Source: JAAXVQ01 sp964604705 (GTDB taxonomy: Bacteria; Oederibacteriota; JAAXVQ01). Taken from it: a stretch of 64,000 nucleotides of DNA. Both the position numbers and the translations under genes were made by a program. The stretch covers positions 80,791 through 144,790 of the forward strand of contig CAZSAP010000009.1 in NCBI GenBank assembly GCA_964604705.1, read 5' to 3'. The notes beneath the pieces were generated by a model. It ran no database searches. It was not told the origin of the DNA and saw only the letters and a list, made by a program, of their open reading frames with translations. Positions 35,400 through 44,446 of the stretch are shown one piece after another; the first letter of the stretch is position 1, and the number at the start of each line of letters is the position of its first letter.

Positions 35400-36293
35400 T
35401 TATTTGGTTTTTTCTTTTAAGGAGCGGATTAATTCCATGAGTGTATTTACCGTATCCCGGGTAAATTCCTTGCGGTCAAAAAACGCAAGCCGACGCCCGG
35501 TGCGATCCACCAATTCCATGCCGTCGAAATCTTGAAACTCGTAGCGGCGGGTCACAATTTGGGCCGTATGCAGGAACAAGCGGGTAAAATCATCACGCAC
35601 CAACGCCGAGCCCACGGTCTCAAACGCGGGCGCATCGGGGTGAAACATGAGCGTAAGCCGCAACAATTTGGTCGGCAGACCGTGTCCGGACTCCGCCGGC
35701 TGCACCACGTACGCCCCTTCGATGTTTTGCAGCCGGAACAACCGCGCGGCCACCAGGTTTAATTCCAAATCCTGGCGCATCCGTTCCCCCAGCTGCGCTG
35801 CCAGAAACTCATGCAGGTTATAGCTTTTCAAAACATAGGGTGAATTGGGGCTCACCACGTTTGCATCGATGATCATGCGCTGGAAAAAATCCGTGCGGGA
35901 AATGTCATCCATAATCAAACGGCGTATATCCTTGATGTAGCGTACAAACGAGATCTCAACCCCGGTCCGGACATCCCGCGTGGAGACCACAAAAAAATCA
36001 TACTTGGTCTCGGAGGAAAGCGAAACCCGGGTTACGGTCAACATAACATGCTCAATTTTTTCCAAAACATGATCGGAAAACGAGAGATCGCTTTTCAAGA
36101 CATTGATGGAAGGAATAAATACGCCGATGGTCTTGTCGTTGGTCTGAACCGAGACCCGAACATTGTATTCCTTCTCACAGATTTCCATGATGGCCTGATG
36201 GGCCGCGCCGGTTTTATACGTGGGTTTGCACCCAGACACCAAAACGCCCGCCAGTACACAAGCAACCAGGAAAACAACGCCGCGCTTCCTCAT
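35400..36293 (-). CDS. Putative lipoprotein of unknown function, coupled to the FtsH-like gene
   Basis: 297 residues. A lipoprotein signal peptide ends LVSGC, with the lipidated cysteine at residue 22. The rest mixes alpha and beta segments; I recognise no family. Its ATG overlaps the stop of the FtsH-like gene by one base (TAATG), so its translation is probably coupled to the protease. It may be an adaptor, inhibitor or substrate of that protease on the periplasmic side; this is inference from position only. Confidence 0.7.
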   Translation of the reverse strand: MRKRGVVFLVACVLAGVLVSGCKPTYKTGAAHQAIMEICEKEYNVRVSVQTNDKTIGVFIPSINVLKSDLSFSDHVLEKIEHVMLTVTRVSLSSETKYDFFVVSTRDVRTGVEISFVRYIKDIRRLIMDDISRTDFFQRMIIDANVVSPNSPYVLKSYNLHEFLAAQLGERMRQDLELNLVAARLFRLQNIEGAYVVQPAESGHGLPTKLLRLTLMFHPDAPAFETVGSALVRDDFTRLFLHTAQIVTRRYEFQDFDGMELVDRTGRRLAFFDRKEFTRDTVNTLMELIRSLKEKTK

Positions 36294-38032
36294 TAGGCCG
36301 AAGCCTTCTTTGATGAAGACTTGCGAACCGGCTTGCTGTCTTTATCCTGTATCTCAGGCGAAACCGCACCTTCGTCCGTGCTCTTGGGCAAGGCCGCCAC
36401 CGAAGGATTGGCCGGAACCGCGACTGCGATCGGATGCGCCTTGCCAAATTCCGCAAAAATCGCATCAATCTGATCGTAATCCAATTCGTTTTTCTCTAGC
36501 AGTTCATTGACAAAACGTTCCATGATTTTCCAATTTTTACGCAACGTACGCTCGGTATCTTCATAACAGGTCTTTAATATCTTCTCGGTCTCAGCATTCA
36601 ACCGTTCCTTCAGCGATTCGGACAACTGCGATTCAGGGACCTGTGCAAAATCCCCGATAAACCCGCTGCCCCCCATACCAAACCGCCAAACCATGTTATG
36701 GGCCAACAGCATGGCGTTTTGAAAATCCGAGGCCACACCGGTTGCAGTAGTGCCAAAGCGTAATTTTTCTGCCACATATCCGGCCAACGACACTTTGATG
36801 TTGGCAAGAATGGTTTCTTTATCATGCATGTACATTTCTTCACGCGGCGAATGGTGAACCACACCCAGAGCCGATCCGCGAGAAATAATCGAGGCCTTGA
36901 ACACGTCGTCGGTGGGATGGAGCAAATAGAGGACAATTAAATGCCCGGTTTCATGGAAGGCCACCATTTCACGTTCATGTGCATTCATCATCTTGGGATG
37001 TTCCACACCCAATTCAATACGCTCAATGGCTTTGCTCATGTCGGTGTATTCCACTTGCTCTTTGCCAAAGCGGGTGGCGATCAAGGCCGCTTCTTTTACC
37101 ACATTTTCAATATCTGCCGGGCTCTTGCCCACGGATTTGCGCGCCAAATGGCCCACATCCAATTCCGGATCATGCTGCACTTTCGAAAGGTAGAACCGGT
37201 ACAACTGTTCACGTTCTGTCAGGTTGGGTTTGTCCACGAATATTTTGCGGTCAAAGCGCCCAGGGCGCATCAGGGCCGCATCCAAGACGGATTCGTTGGC
37301 ATTGGTTGCGCCGATGACAATCACGTTTTCGGAGCGCGAGCCCAAGCCGTCCATCTCCACCAGCAACTGATTCTGGGTACTGTTGGTTTCTTCACCGCCG
37401 CCCATGTAGCTAAAAGTACGGCCGCGTCCGATAACTTCGATTTCGTCGATAAAGATAATGCAGGATCCTTCGGCATACGCCAAATCACGCGCCTGTTTGA
37501 ACAGCTTGCGCACGCGCGAGGCGCCCACGCCCACAAACACTTCCACAAATTCCGAACCGGCAATGGAGAGAAACGGAATCCCGGCTTCGGAGGCAATGGC
37601 CTTGGCCAACAACGTCTTGCCGCATCCGGGAGGGCCCACCATCAGCATGCCGCGCAAGATGCGTCCGCCAATGGCTTTTAAGCGGGAACGGTCCTTAATC
37701 AACTGCACCACTTCCCAGGCTTCTTTTTTAGCCTGTTCCAATCCAACCACATCCGCAAACTTGACATTGATCTGAGCCGCCTTGACCTTGTTCTTCTTCA
37801 TCTTGGAAAAGCCACCCGAGAACACGGACATGTACAGGTAAACAAAAATCACGGCATTCAAGGCGGTCATCAAGAGTTGGAGCGGGAGGGTGGCCAGCGT
37901 CAGGTTCAGGTAGAACGACTCGAGCGAGGCCAAACCCACGATGGTGAAAAAGATCAGAAGCACAACAGCGACAATAATCAACAGCTTTACCCAGTTGTTG
38001 ATAAACCAAACCCGAAGACGGCGATACATCAT
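36293..38032 (-). CDS. FtsH-like membrane AAA+ metalloprotease with nearly no periplasmic domain
   Basis: About 579 residues. Two membrane helices (about 15-35 and 45-68) are joined by a loop of only about ten residues, whereas ordinary FtsH has about 75 periplasmic residues. The AAA+ domain has Walker A GPPGCGKT (near 134), the pore motif FVG, Walker B IIFIDEIE and the SRH (ATNANESVLDAALMRPGRFD). The M41 zinc site is HETGH near residue 360, where HEAGH is usual, with ASDFQNA as third-ligand region. The C-terminus is a disordered Lys/Ser-rich tail. I start at 38032 behind AAAGGAG. It probably degrades membrane proteins. Confidence 0.88.
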   Translation of the reverse strand: MMYRRLRVWFINNWVKLLIIVAVVLLIFFTIVGLASLESFYLNLTLATLPLQLLMTALNAVIFVYLYMSVFSGGFSKMKKNKVKAAQINVKFADVVGLEQAKKEAWEVVQLIKDRSRLKAIGGRILRGMLMVGPPGCGKTLLAKAIASEAGIPFLSIAGSEFVEVFVGVGASRVRKLFKQARDLAYAEGSCIIFIDEIEVIGRGRTFSYMGGGEETNSTQNQLLVEMDGLGSRSENVIVIGATNANESVLDAALMRPGRFDRKIFVDKPNLTEREQLYRFYLSKVQHDPELDVGHLARKSVGKSPADIENVVKEAALIATRFGKEQVEYTDMSKAIERIELGVEHPKMMNAHEREMVAFHETGHLIVLYLLHPTDDVFKASIISRGSALGVVHHSPREEMYMHDKETILANIKVSLAGYVAEKLRFGTTATGVASDFQNAMLLAHNMVWRFGMGGSGFIGDFAQVPESQLSESLKERLNAETEKILKTCYEDTERTLRKNWKIMERFVNELLEKNELDYDQIDAIFAEFGKAHPIAVAVPANPSVAALPKSTDEGAVSPEIQDKDSKPVRKSSSKKASA

Positions 38033-38192
38033 AAACGTAGACTCCTTTGTCTGCAATTCATAGTAAACATACGGTGCTTGGACCCTAGGACGACCTTTGG
38101 GTTCATATTTTTATTCGGACGGGTATCCTGGCTCTAGCTCGGTGGGCAATCCCCGGGTTTAGCAGGTATTCCGTATCCTACCGCCGAACGGT

Positions 38193-38507
38193 TCAGCTGG
38201 CCGAAGGCGCAGCAGGACGCGGTACGGCTTGTCCATCAAGTTTGCACGTAAGTACGACCAACTTGATGGCACTCTTGCGCTCGCCGTCGAGTTCCAAGTG
38301 AATGAACTCCGGACGAAACGTAAGATCAATTTTATCATCGGCCAAATACGAGCGTGAGATGGTAATGGCTTTGATGGCTTGATTCACACTGAGGGGCCCC
38401 ATGGCGACAATTTCAATATCTTTGCCTTCGCGGATGTTATTGGCAATGGCTCCGGCAACGGTGGCGGGATTACTCTTACCTGCGACCTTGAGCGTAAGCA
38501 GCGGCAT
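38193..38507 (-). CDS. spoVS: SpoVS-like (Alba-fold) protein
   Basis: 104 residues matching stage V sporulation protein S: LKVAGKSNPATVAGAIANNI, then MGPLSVNQAIKAITISR and the C-terminal ERKSAIKLVVLTCKL. SpoVS has an Alba-like nucleic-acid-binding fold and affects sporulation or development in Bacillus and Myxococcus; homologues also occur in non-spore-formers. I see no sporulation genes here. AAAGGAG precedes the ATG at 38507 by 9 nt. The C-terminal tail (PRPAAPSAS) is extra. Confidence 0.88.
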   Translation of the reverse strand: MPLLTLKVAGKSNPATVAGAIANNIREGKDIEIVAMGPLSVNQAIKAITISRSYLADDKIDLTFRPEFIHLELDGERKSAIKLVVLTCKLDGQAVPRPAAPSAS

Positions 38508-38648
38508 GAGACATATCTCCTTTTGCGGCGTTAATCCGGCGACGACCACCGGACGCCATGGTGGCGAAGATTGAGATTAGAGTATAGCATACCCCCCGGG
38601 CTTTTGCAATCAAGGGAATCGCCTCTCCGAGCTCGCCAGAACCGTGCG

Positions 38649-39503
38649 CTAGTCCCCCGCGGGTCGGTGCGCACGGGCATACACCTCGCCCCGAGGCAGC
38701 CCGCGTTCCCGAGCCACTCGGGCCACGGCTTGATTGACGGAAAGCCCTTCGGCTTGGAGACGGGCCAGTTGCTCTTCCAGGGATTCGTCCAAGGCCGGTG
38801 CGGTCTCGGGAAGCGCGTTGCCTGCCACCACCAAGGTGTATTCTCCGCGCGGTTCATGCATGGCCAAATGCTCCACAATCTCAGTCAAGGTTCCACGGAT
38901 GTACTCTTCATGCAGCTTGGTCAATTCCCGCGCCAAGGCAGCCGGGCGGTCGCCCCAGACGGCCAGGACATCCTTCAGCGCCGCGCGGACCTGGTGCGGC
39001 GAAACAAACATAACTTGCGTCTCGCGACGTGGTTTCCAGGCCTCGAGTTGCTTTTTACGGTCGCTGGCGCGGGCTTCCAAAAATCCGGAAAACGTAAAGG
39101 CTCCCGTATCCAACCCCGCGCCCAGCAAGGCAACCAACAAGGCCGAGGCGCCGGGGATCACTTCCACGCGGATCCCGGCCCGTACCGCGGCTTGGACCAA
39201 CAGAACCCCCGGATCCGAAACCGCCGGAGTTCCGGCATCGGTCACCAAGGCCACGGAGTCGCCACGTTGCAACCGTTCCACCAGCTCACGCGTCTTGGTA
39301 TGTTCAACATCTTTGTAGTAACTGAACAAGGGCTGGGTGATCTGAAAGTGGTTGAGCAACTGGAGCGTCCGTCGCGTGTCCTCGGCGGCCACCAACGAAA
39401 CTTCCTTAAGCACCCGCAAAGCGCGCAGCGTGATATCCTCTAAATTGCCAATGGGTGTGGCAATCAGGTAGAGCGTTCCAACGGTTCCGGACGAATGGGT
39501 CAT
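38649..39503 (-). CDS. rsmI: 16S rRNA 2'-O-ribose C1402 methyltransferase
   Basis: A SAM-dependent methyltransferase of the tetrapyrrole-methylase (YraL) fold, 284 residues, modifying C1402 in the ribosomal P site. Family motifs are LYLIATPIGNLEDIT, AEDTR, SDAGTPAVSDPG-like (DAGTPAVSDPG) and the C-terminal HTH (GLSVNQAVARVARERG). The ATG overlaps the previous stop as ATGA, so it is translated together with the upstream membrane protein gene. Confidence 0.95.
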   Translation of the reverse strand: MTHSSGTVGTLYLIATPIGNLEDITLRALRVLKEVSLVAAEDTRRTLQLLNHFQITQPLFSYYKDVEHTKTRELVERLQRGDSVALVTDAGTPAVSDPGVLLVQAAVRAGIRVEVIPGASALLVALLGAGLDTGAFTFSGFLEARASDRKKQLEAWKPRRETQVMFVSPHQVRAALKDVLAVWGDRPAALARELTKLHEEYIRGTLTEIVEHLAMHEPRGEYTLVVAGNALPETAPALDESLEEQLARLQAEGLSVNQAVARVARERGLPRGEVYARAHRPAGD

Positions 39504-39988
39504 GGCGTCCGAGTGGGACGAGCCGTAGCTTTTTTGCTTAAATATTGCCTTACCGCATTCACCTGCATCTGCAGTTTTTGAACTTCCTCAACTTGCAGAT
39601 TGCCTTCCTTCACGATCTCCTCGGCCGCACCCACCACAAACTTCAACTGCCCTGCGGCTTGCGGGTCCAGCGGAGCCATGGCGGCCGTGATCTGCACATC
39701 CCGCAAAATCTCGGCGATTTTTTCCTGATCCTCGCCGGTCAACGGGCTCTGGTGAAATTTTAATTTATCCTGCACCCCGGTCGCTTGGGCCATAATCGCC
39801 ATCTGGTACAGCTGGGTCTTGTTCCGGTTGTACAAGGCCACAATCGTAATCACCACGACCAAGAACACACCCAAGACCGCCAAGAGACAGCCGGTTTGCA
39901 CCTTGCCTTTTTTAGGCGAGGGTGACTTCGCCGAACCCGGGGACGCAGCGTTGGCTTGGGTGCGCCCTTTCTTTAATTTCTTGCCCAT
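39500..39988 (-). CDS. Small single-pass membrane protein, unknown function
   Basis: 162 residues: a basic, Ser/Pro-rich cytoplasmic N-terminus (about 1-30), one membrane helix (about 32-53), and a helical outer part of about 95 residues ending in a basic tail. I recognise no family. It has a good AAAGGAG ribosome-binding site and overlaps rsmI by 4 nt. It follows the NadE-like gene by 37 nt in the same transcript. Confidence 0.7.
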   Translation of the reverse strand: MGKKLKKGRTQANAASPGSAKSPSPKKGKVQTGCLLAVLGVFLVVVITIVALYNRNKTQLYQMAIMAQATGVQDKLKFHQSPLTGEDQEKIAEILRDVQITAAMAPLDPQAAGQLKFVVGAAEEIVKEGNLQVEEVQKLQMQVNAVRQYLSKKATARPTRTP

Positions 39989-40025
39989 GCGCGTAATCTC
40001 CTTTACGGTTGTACAGACTTGTTGG

Positions 40026-41480
40026 TTATCGTCCCTGAAGGTTCCAGGGGCGAGGTTGATAAAATCCCGTCATGGCATCCCAGCCCACCCGTTGCTTGTT
40101 TTGCGCCGCGAGCTTTAGCTGTTGGTAGATTTTTTTCAGTTTGGGCTCTTCGGCGCCCAGCTCCATCAACTTGGCCAGCGACACTTTCACATCCAGCATC
40201 TGATAGAGCCAGCCGTCGATTTCTTGGGTCTTCATGCCCAATTCCGCAGCCTGCACAAATTCACGCGTGGGGTCCACCACGGCCGCAGGTATGCTGCAGG
40301 CCTTGGCCAACTCGTACACCTGACTTTGATACACATCGGCCAAAGGACTCAAAATCCGCGCATCCTCTAAGGAAGGTGAGCCAATCCCGAGCAAACGCTC
40401 GGTCTTGTTCAAGCTTTGAATCAAAAAGGCCTTTTGCATCTCGGCGATGTCCAAGAGCCAGGCTTGTTTTTCCACGGCCATGCGTATCATGCGGCGCCCG
40501 GGGTCCACGGTGGCTTCCCCGGCATACACGGTCTGCAAAATCGGGCGCAAGTCCTTGATCTCAAGTTCCTTGCCCAGGCGACTGGCCACCAAGCGGGCAT
40601 GATCCCGCCGGGTTTGGTTCCCCGGCTCACCGTCCATGAAAAAACACAGGGTCACATGTCCGCTGCCCAAGGCTTCGACTGAGATGGTCGCCGCCGTAAT
40701 GGAGTTGATCTCACCGGAAAGTTCCAAGACTGCGTTCACCCGCCCGCGGATCTCACGCTGTTCCTGCACAAACGTGATCATGGCTTTCTTGGCGCGTCCT
40801 GCGTCAATGCCCGGCAGCTTCAGGCCCAGCTGTGCGGCGGTCTCAACCTTCGGAGCGACCGTAACCTGCGGGGTGGGACGTTCTGCTTGGACCGGTTTGG
40901 GTGCACTGGGTCTCGGTGCGGACGGACTCGGTTGCGGTGCAGGAGTCGTCGGCACGACCGAATCGGGTTTGGCTGCTTTTTCTACAACCGCCTCGACGGG
41001 AGCCTCCGCACTCACGCCCGCAGCCGTCTCTGTACCAACTGGAGCCGCGCCTCCGGGACGACGACGGCGATGCCGTCTTCCGCCGCGATGACGGCGTTTC
41101 TTCACCGGGGCAGGAGCGTCTCCACCTGCGCCTCCGGATTCAGCCGCAGCCCCAGGGACCGAACTCTCGGTGCGGGTTGAATCCCCGTCACTCTCTGAAT
41201 CGCCTTCATCGTCACTCTCAACGTATTCCGGTTCCGGAGCTTGCGCGATCGGCTGCACTTCCTCGTATTCGGGATTCACCGCATCCTCTCCCGCGGTCTC
41301 GCTTGAAGCCTCCGTGGACTCGGACTTGGGCGTCTGGGTGCGCGTGCGCGTGGTCTTACGGTAGCGGCGACGCTTGCGCGGACGGCGGGCCGGGGTCGAA
41401 CCTCCGGCGGAGTCTGAACTTCCGGCAGCCGCGGTGTGCATGGCTATGGGTTCATGGGCATTATCTTGGGTATCACTCAT
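40026..41480 (-). CDS. Degenerate NAD-synthetase-like protein with long disordered N-terminus (lar cluster)
   Basis: 484 residues in two parts. Residues 1-220 are low complexity: two Arg/Lys-rich patches (about 32-45 and 127-141) separated by acidic and Pro/Ala-rich stretches. Residues 225-430 follow the order of NH3-dependent NAD synthetase (NadE). The PP-loop position reads LELSGEINS (255-260), where NadE has SGGIDS, so a loop glycine and the aspartate are lost. The later motifs NKTE (358-361) and ILSPLADVYQSQVYELA (376-392) are kept. It may bind NaAD or NAD without making NAD. It overlaps larC by 4 nt (ATGA). LarB uses NaAD as substrate, and LarE is also a PP-loop protein, so a role in the nickel-pincer cofactor pathway is possible. 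Confidence 0.7.
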   Translation of the reverse strand: MSDTQDNAHEPIAMHTAAAGSSDSAGGSTPARRPRKRRRYRKTTRTRTQTPKSESTEASSETAGEDAVNPEYEEVQPIAQAPEPEYVESDDEGDSESDGDSTRTESSVPGAAAESGGAGGDAPAPVKKRRHRGGRRHRRRRPGGAAPVGTETAAGVSAEAPVEAVVEKAAKPDSVVPTTPAPQPSPSAPRPSAPKPVQAERPTPQVTVAPKVETAAQLGLKLPGIDAGRAKKAMITFVQEQREIRGRVNAVLELSGEINSITAATISVEALGSGHVTLCFFMDGEPGNQTRRDHARLVASRLGKELEIKDLRPILQTVYAGEATVDPGRRMIRMAVEKQAWLLDIAEMQKAFLIQSLNKTERLLGIGSPSLEDARILSPLADVYQSQVYELAKACSIPAAVVDPTREFVQAAELGMKTQEIDGWLYQMLDVKVSLAKLMELGAEEPKLKKIYQQLKLAAQNKQRVGWDAMTGFYQPRPWNLQGR

Positions 41481-42664
41481 AGTATCTCCTTGACCTGGGC
41501 CATGGCCTTATGCGCAATGGCGCGCCAGGATTGATGTTCGGCGTGAGCACAAGCCTTCACGTCTTCGTACTCGGGCGTCACAGTCACAACGCCCTTTGCT
41601 CCGTGCGCGATTTTCAAGCGGATCGGGTGCCCCAGCACGCGCACCGTGCGTTCGGTTCGGGGCAGCGCCCAACGGCGCGGGGTTTCCACCCGCAGGCCCA
41701 GTGTCGGCGTCTCGCGGAAAATCAATTCCGCCAAACGTTGGGCCTCTTCCGGACGCGCTATGACTTCCAAGCGGTGTCCGGGACGGTTCTTCTTCATCTG
41801 CAAAGCTTGGTACGAAACATCCAGCGCCCCGGCAGCCAACAGGCATTCCATGACGTAGCCCAGCAGTTGCGGAGTCGCATCGTCCACATTGGCTGTGAGC
41901 ACAGTCACCTGTTCCTCGCGCCAGGCTCCAGCAGCATGCTTCTTTTCACCACTGACCAAGACCGCCCGCAGCAGGTTGGGGAAATCCGTCCACTCCCGCG
42001 TGCCCGCACCGTAACCCACGGTTTCTGGCACCAAGGGCGCGCCCGCTGGCTTGGGCTTGGCCAAGACCGCGAGCAAGGCCGCTCCCGTGGGCGTGGTGTG
42101 TTCCGAGGCCGGACCCGCAGAAAAAAGCTCAAACCCTTTGAGCAACTCCAGGGTCGCCGGCGCCGGAACCGGGAGCCAACCGTGCCCGGCCTGAATCATG
42201 CCTGACCCGACATTCACGGGCGCGGTCCAAACCTGTGCAACCCCAAGGCGTTCCAGACCTGCACAGACACCGACAATGTCCACCACCGCATCCAAGGCCC
42301 CGACTTCGTGGAAATGGATCTGCGAGAGCGGCACGTTGTGTATGCCGGCTTCTACCTGGCCCAACTTGGTAAACACCGCGAGCGCGCGTTGCTGCACACT
42401 CGGGGGCAAACTCGAAGCGAGAATGATTTTTTTTATGTCCTTCAAGCTGCGGTGCGGATGATGCACGTCGGCCACGCGCACCTTCACGTGGGTGCCCTTC
42501 ATGGCCCCGCGCATCACGGTCTCGGCTGAGATGGACCAGGCCCGCAGTTTGAGTTTTTTCAAGTCTGCGCGCAGGGTCGCAATCGGGAGCCCCACATCCA
42601 CCAACGCCCCTAAAAACATGTCCCCGGAGATGCCCGCAAACGGGTCCATCCACAACGCATTCAT
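41477..42664 (-). CDS. larC: LarC nickel insertase for the nickel-pincer nucleotide cofactor
   Basis: A CTP-dependent enzyme that inserts nickel into the pincer nucleotide of lactate racemase. 395 residues in one frame, with MDPFAGISGDMFLGALVD at the N-terminus, the IHFHEVGALDAVVDIVG and EHTTPTGAALLA motifs, and a C-terminal domain (DDATPQLLGYVMECLLAAGALDV). In Lactobacillus the two halves are joined by a programmed frameshift; here they are fused normally. It overlaps larB by 4 nt. larA and larE are not in the window. Confidence 0.93.
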   Translation of the reverse strand: MNALWMDPFAGISGDMFLGALVDVGLPIATLRADLKKLKLRAWSISAETVMRGAMKGTHVKVRVADVHHPHRSLKDIKKIILASSLPPSVQQRALAVFTKLGQVEAGIHNVPLSQIHFHEVGALDAVVDIVGVCAGLERLGVAQVWTAPVNVGSGMIQAGHGWLPVPAPATLELLKGFELFSAGPASEHTTPTGAALLAVLAKPKPAGAPLVPETVGYGAGTREWTDFPNLLRAVLVSGEKKHAAGAWREEQVTVLTANVDDATPQLLGYVMECLLAAGALDVSYQALQMKKNRPGHRLEVIARPEEAQRLAELIFRETPTLGLRVETPRRWALPRTERTVRVLGHPIRLKIAHGAKGVVTVTPEYEDVKACAHAEHQSWRAIAHKAMAQVKEIL

Positions 42665-43422
42665 GCTTTTTCTCCGGTCCGGTTGATCAGTGCGGCCGTA
42701 AACCCCGCACCAAACCCGTCGTCAATATTTACGGCCACGACATTGGGGGCGCAGGAGTTCAGCATGCCCAGCAAGGGCGTCACGCCTGCAAACGCCGCGC
42801 CGTAGCCCACCGAGGTCGGCACACCGATCACGGCACAAGGTACCAGGCCACCCACGGCCGAAGGCAATGCGCCTTCCATGCCTGCGACCACCACCACACA
42901 GCGGGCCGTCGCCAACTGTTCACGATGCGCCAGCAAGCGGTGAATGCCCGCCACGCCCACATCGAAAATACGTTCCACGTGTGCACCCATGCACTCGGCG
43001 GTCATGGCCGCTTCCTCGGCCACGGGTATGTCGGCGGTCCCGGCCGTGAGCACCAACACCTTGCCTATGCGTTTGGCAGCCCGCCCGGGTTTTTCCACCC
43101 AGACGCAGCGCGCCACGGCATTGACCTGCTGCGGCAGACGCGAGGCCCGCAGGGCTTTGATTTGCTTATCATCCAGGCGCGTGATCAGCACCCGCTCGGA
43201 CCGGGCGTACACGGCTTTGGCGATGGCGACCACCTGCGCCGGGGTTTTGCCCGGGGCGTAAATCACTTCCGGAAATCCCTGGCGTACAGCCCGGTGGTGA
43301 TCCACTTTGGAAAAACCCAGTTCCTCAAACGCGCCGTGCTTCATCTGCTGCGCAGCCGCGTCCACGGAGAGAGATTGATTCGCCACTTTCTGCAAGAGGG
43401 CTTTGATTTCCGCAGGCGTCAT
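42661..43422 (-). CDS. larB: LarB pyridinium-3,5-biscarboxylic acid mononucleotide synthase
   Basis: Carboxylates nicotinic acid adenine dinucleotide and releases AMP, the first step to the nickel-pincer cofactor. 253 residues with a PurE-like core: DHHRAVRQGFPEVIYAPGKT, LVLTAGTADIPVAEEAA, AGMEGALPSAVGGL and GIPTSVGYG-like (GVPTSVGYGAAF). I start at the ATG at 43422, two bases after the stop of the TPR gene; no clear ribosome-binding site, so coupling is likely. Confidence 0.93.
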   Translation of the reverse strand: MTPAEIKALLQKVANQSLSVDAAAQQMKHGAFEELGFSKVDHHRAVRQGFPEVIYAPGKTPAQVVAIAKAVYARSERVLITRLDDKQIKALRASRLPQQVNAVARCVWVEKPGRAAKRIGKVLVLTAGTADIPVAEEAAMTAECMGAHVERIFDVGVAGIHRLLAHREQLATARCVVVVAGMEGALPSAVGGLVPCAVIGVPTSVGYGAAFAGVTPLLGMLNSCAPNVVAVNIDDGFGAGFTAALINRTGEKA

Positions 43423-43423
43423 C

Positions 43424-44266
43424 TTAGTAACCCAGGCTTTCCACGGCTTGTAAGTTTTTCGTCGCGGTTTCGTTGTTCGGATCAAGGGTAAGAACCAGTT
43501 GCCACTCGCGCCGGGCCAGGCCGTAGCGGCCTTGCTGGAAATAGGCCGAGCCCCAGTTGTTGTGCGTGGGTATGAGTTTGGGGTCGAGCGCCGCGGCTTG
43601 CTCAAACGCCGTAATGGCGTCGTCAAGTTTCAGTGCTTTTAACAGCGCGCTGCCCAGGTTGTTGTACGCCGTGGCATCCCGCGGAGCGAGTTTGACCAAA
43701 AGTTGAAACTCCGCAATGGCTTCAGGAAACTTACCTTGTTTGTAGTAACTTAAGCCCAGGGATCGATGCACCTCCGCGTCTTTCGGGCGCGCCTGGACCA
43801 CTTGCTTGAACTCATCCTGGGCTTGGTCGTCTTGCCCTTCGTCACTGTACAGCTGGGCCAGGCTCAAGCGGGCCGATTCGTGTTTGGGGTTTAGGGCGAG
43901 GGTTTTCTTGTAGGACTCAAAGGCATCGCTGACCTTACCTTCCTTGCGGTACGCCAACCCGCGTTGGTAATGCAGTTCGGCCAGCTTGGCCGAGATCTCA
44001 GGATTGGCCGGAGCTAATTTGTTGGCTTGTTGGTAGGCCTTGAACGCGTCGTCCGGAAGCCCCTTGGCCTCCAGGGCGCGCCCCAGGTCCATCTGTATGT
44101 CCGCGCGGCGTGGTTCAGCCTGAGCGGCCATGCAGTAGGCCGCGATCGCATCATCTACTTTTCCTTGTTTGAAGTATTCTTGTCCGCGGGAATAGTTGCC
44201 GCCGAGAGTGGCGCAGGCAGAAAGCACAATGCAGCTTCCCAACAGGCAGAGGTGATAGACGTTCAA
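43424..44266 (-). CDS. TPR-repeat lipoprotein
   Basis: About 280 residues. The best start is TTG at 44266, with GGAGGG just upstream; it yields a lipoprotein signal ending LSAC. The mature part is about seven TPR repeats (GQEYFKQGKVDDAIAAY; RSLGLSYYKQGKFPEAIAEFQ; NNLGSALLKALKLDDAITAFEQ). It could scaffold envelope proteins. It heads the larB-larC-NadE-like-rsmI run, but I see no functional link. Confidence 0.85.
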   Translation of the reverse strand: MNVYHLCLLGSCIVLSACATLGGNYSRGQEYFKQGKVDDAIAAYCMAAQAEPRRADIQMDLGRALEAKGLPDDAFKAYQQANKLAPANPEISAKLAELHYQRGLAYRKEGKVSDAFESYKKTLALNPKHESARLSLAQLYSDEGQDDQAQDEFKQVVQARPKDAEVHRSLGLSYYKQGKFPEAIAEFQLLVKLAPRDATAYNNLGSALLKALKLDDAITAFEQAAALDPKLIPTHNNWGSAYFQQGRYGLARREWQLVLTLDPNNETATKNLQAVESLGY

Positions 44267-44446
44267 ACGTCCCTCCGAATGGGTTAAGACCCTAGAATGA
44301 CACGACGCCGAACAGCGAGCCGTAATTAACCTGACCTGTCTGATCTCAGACAACAGGCGCCGCCAATACCATGCGTGTGCGGGTTAAGCGTAACAAATAT
44401 GGGGGGGGATGTCAAGGAAAGGGGGAGGTGAGGATTTTAATATACG

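Noticed and set aside
36941..37681. Plus-strand reading frame of 246 codons opposite the FtsH-like gene
   Set aside because: Shadow of the AAA+ domain; no start signals and no recognisable protein.
38060..38170. GAGCCAGGATACCCGTCC, similar to the 3' part of a cobalamin riboswitch
   Set aside because: The gap is too short for the full riboswitch and the B12-box and core sequences are missing; the next gene is an FtsH-like protease.
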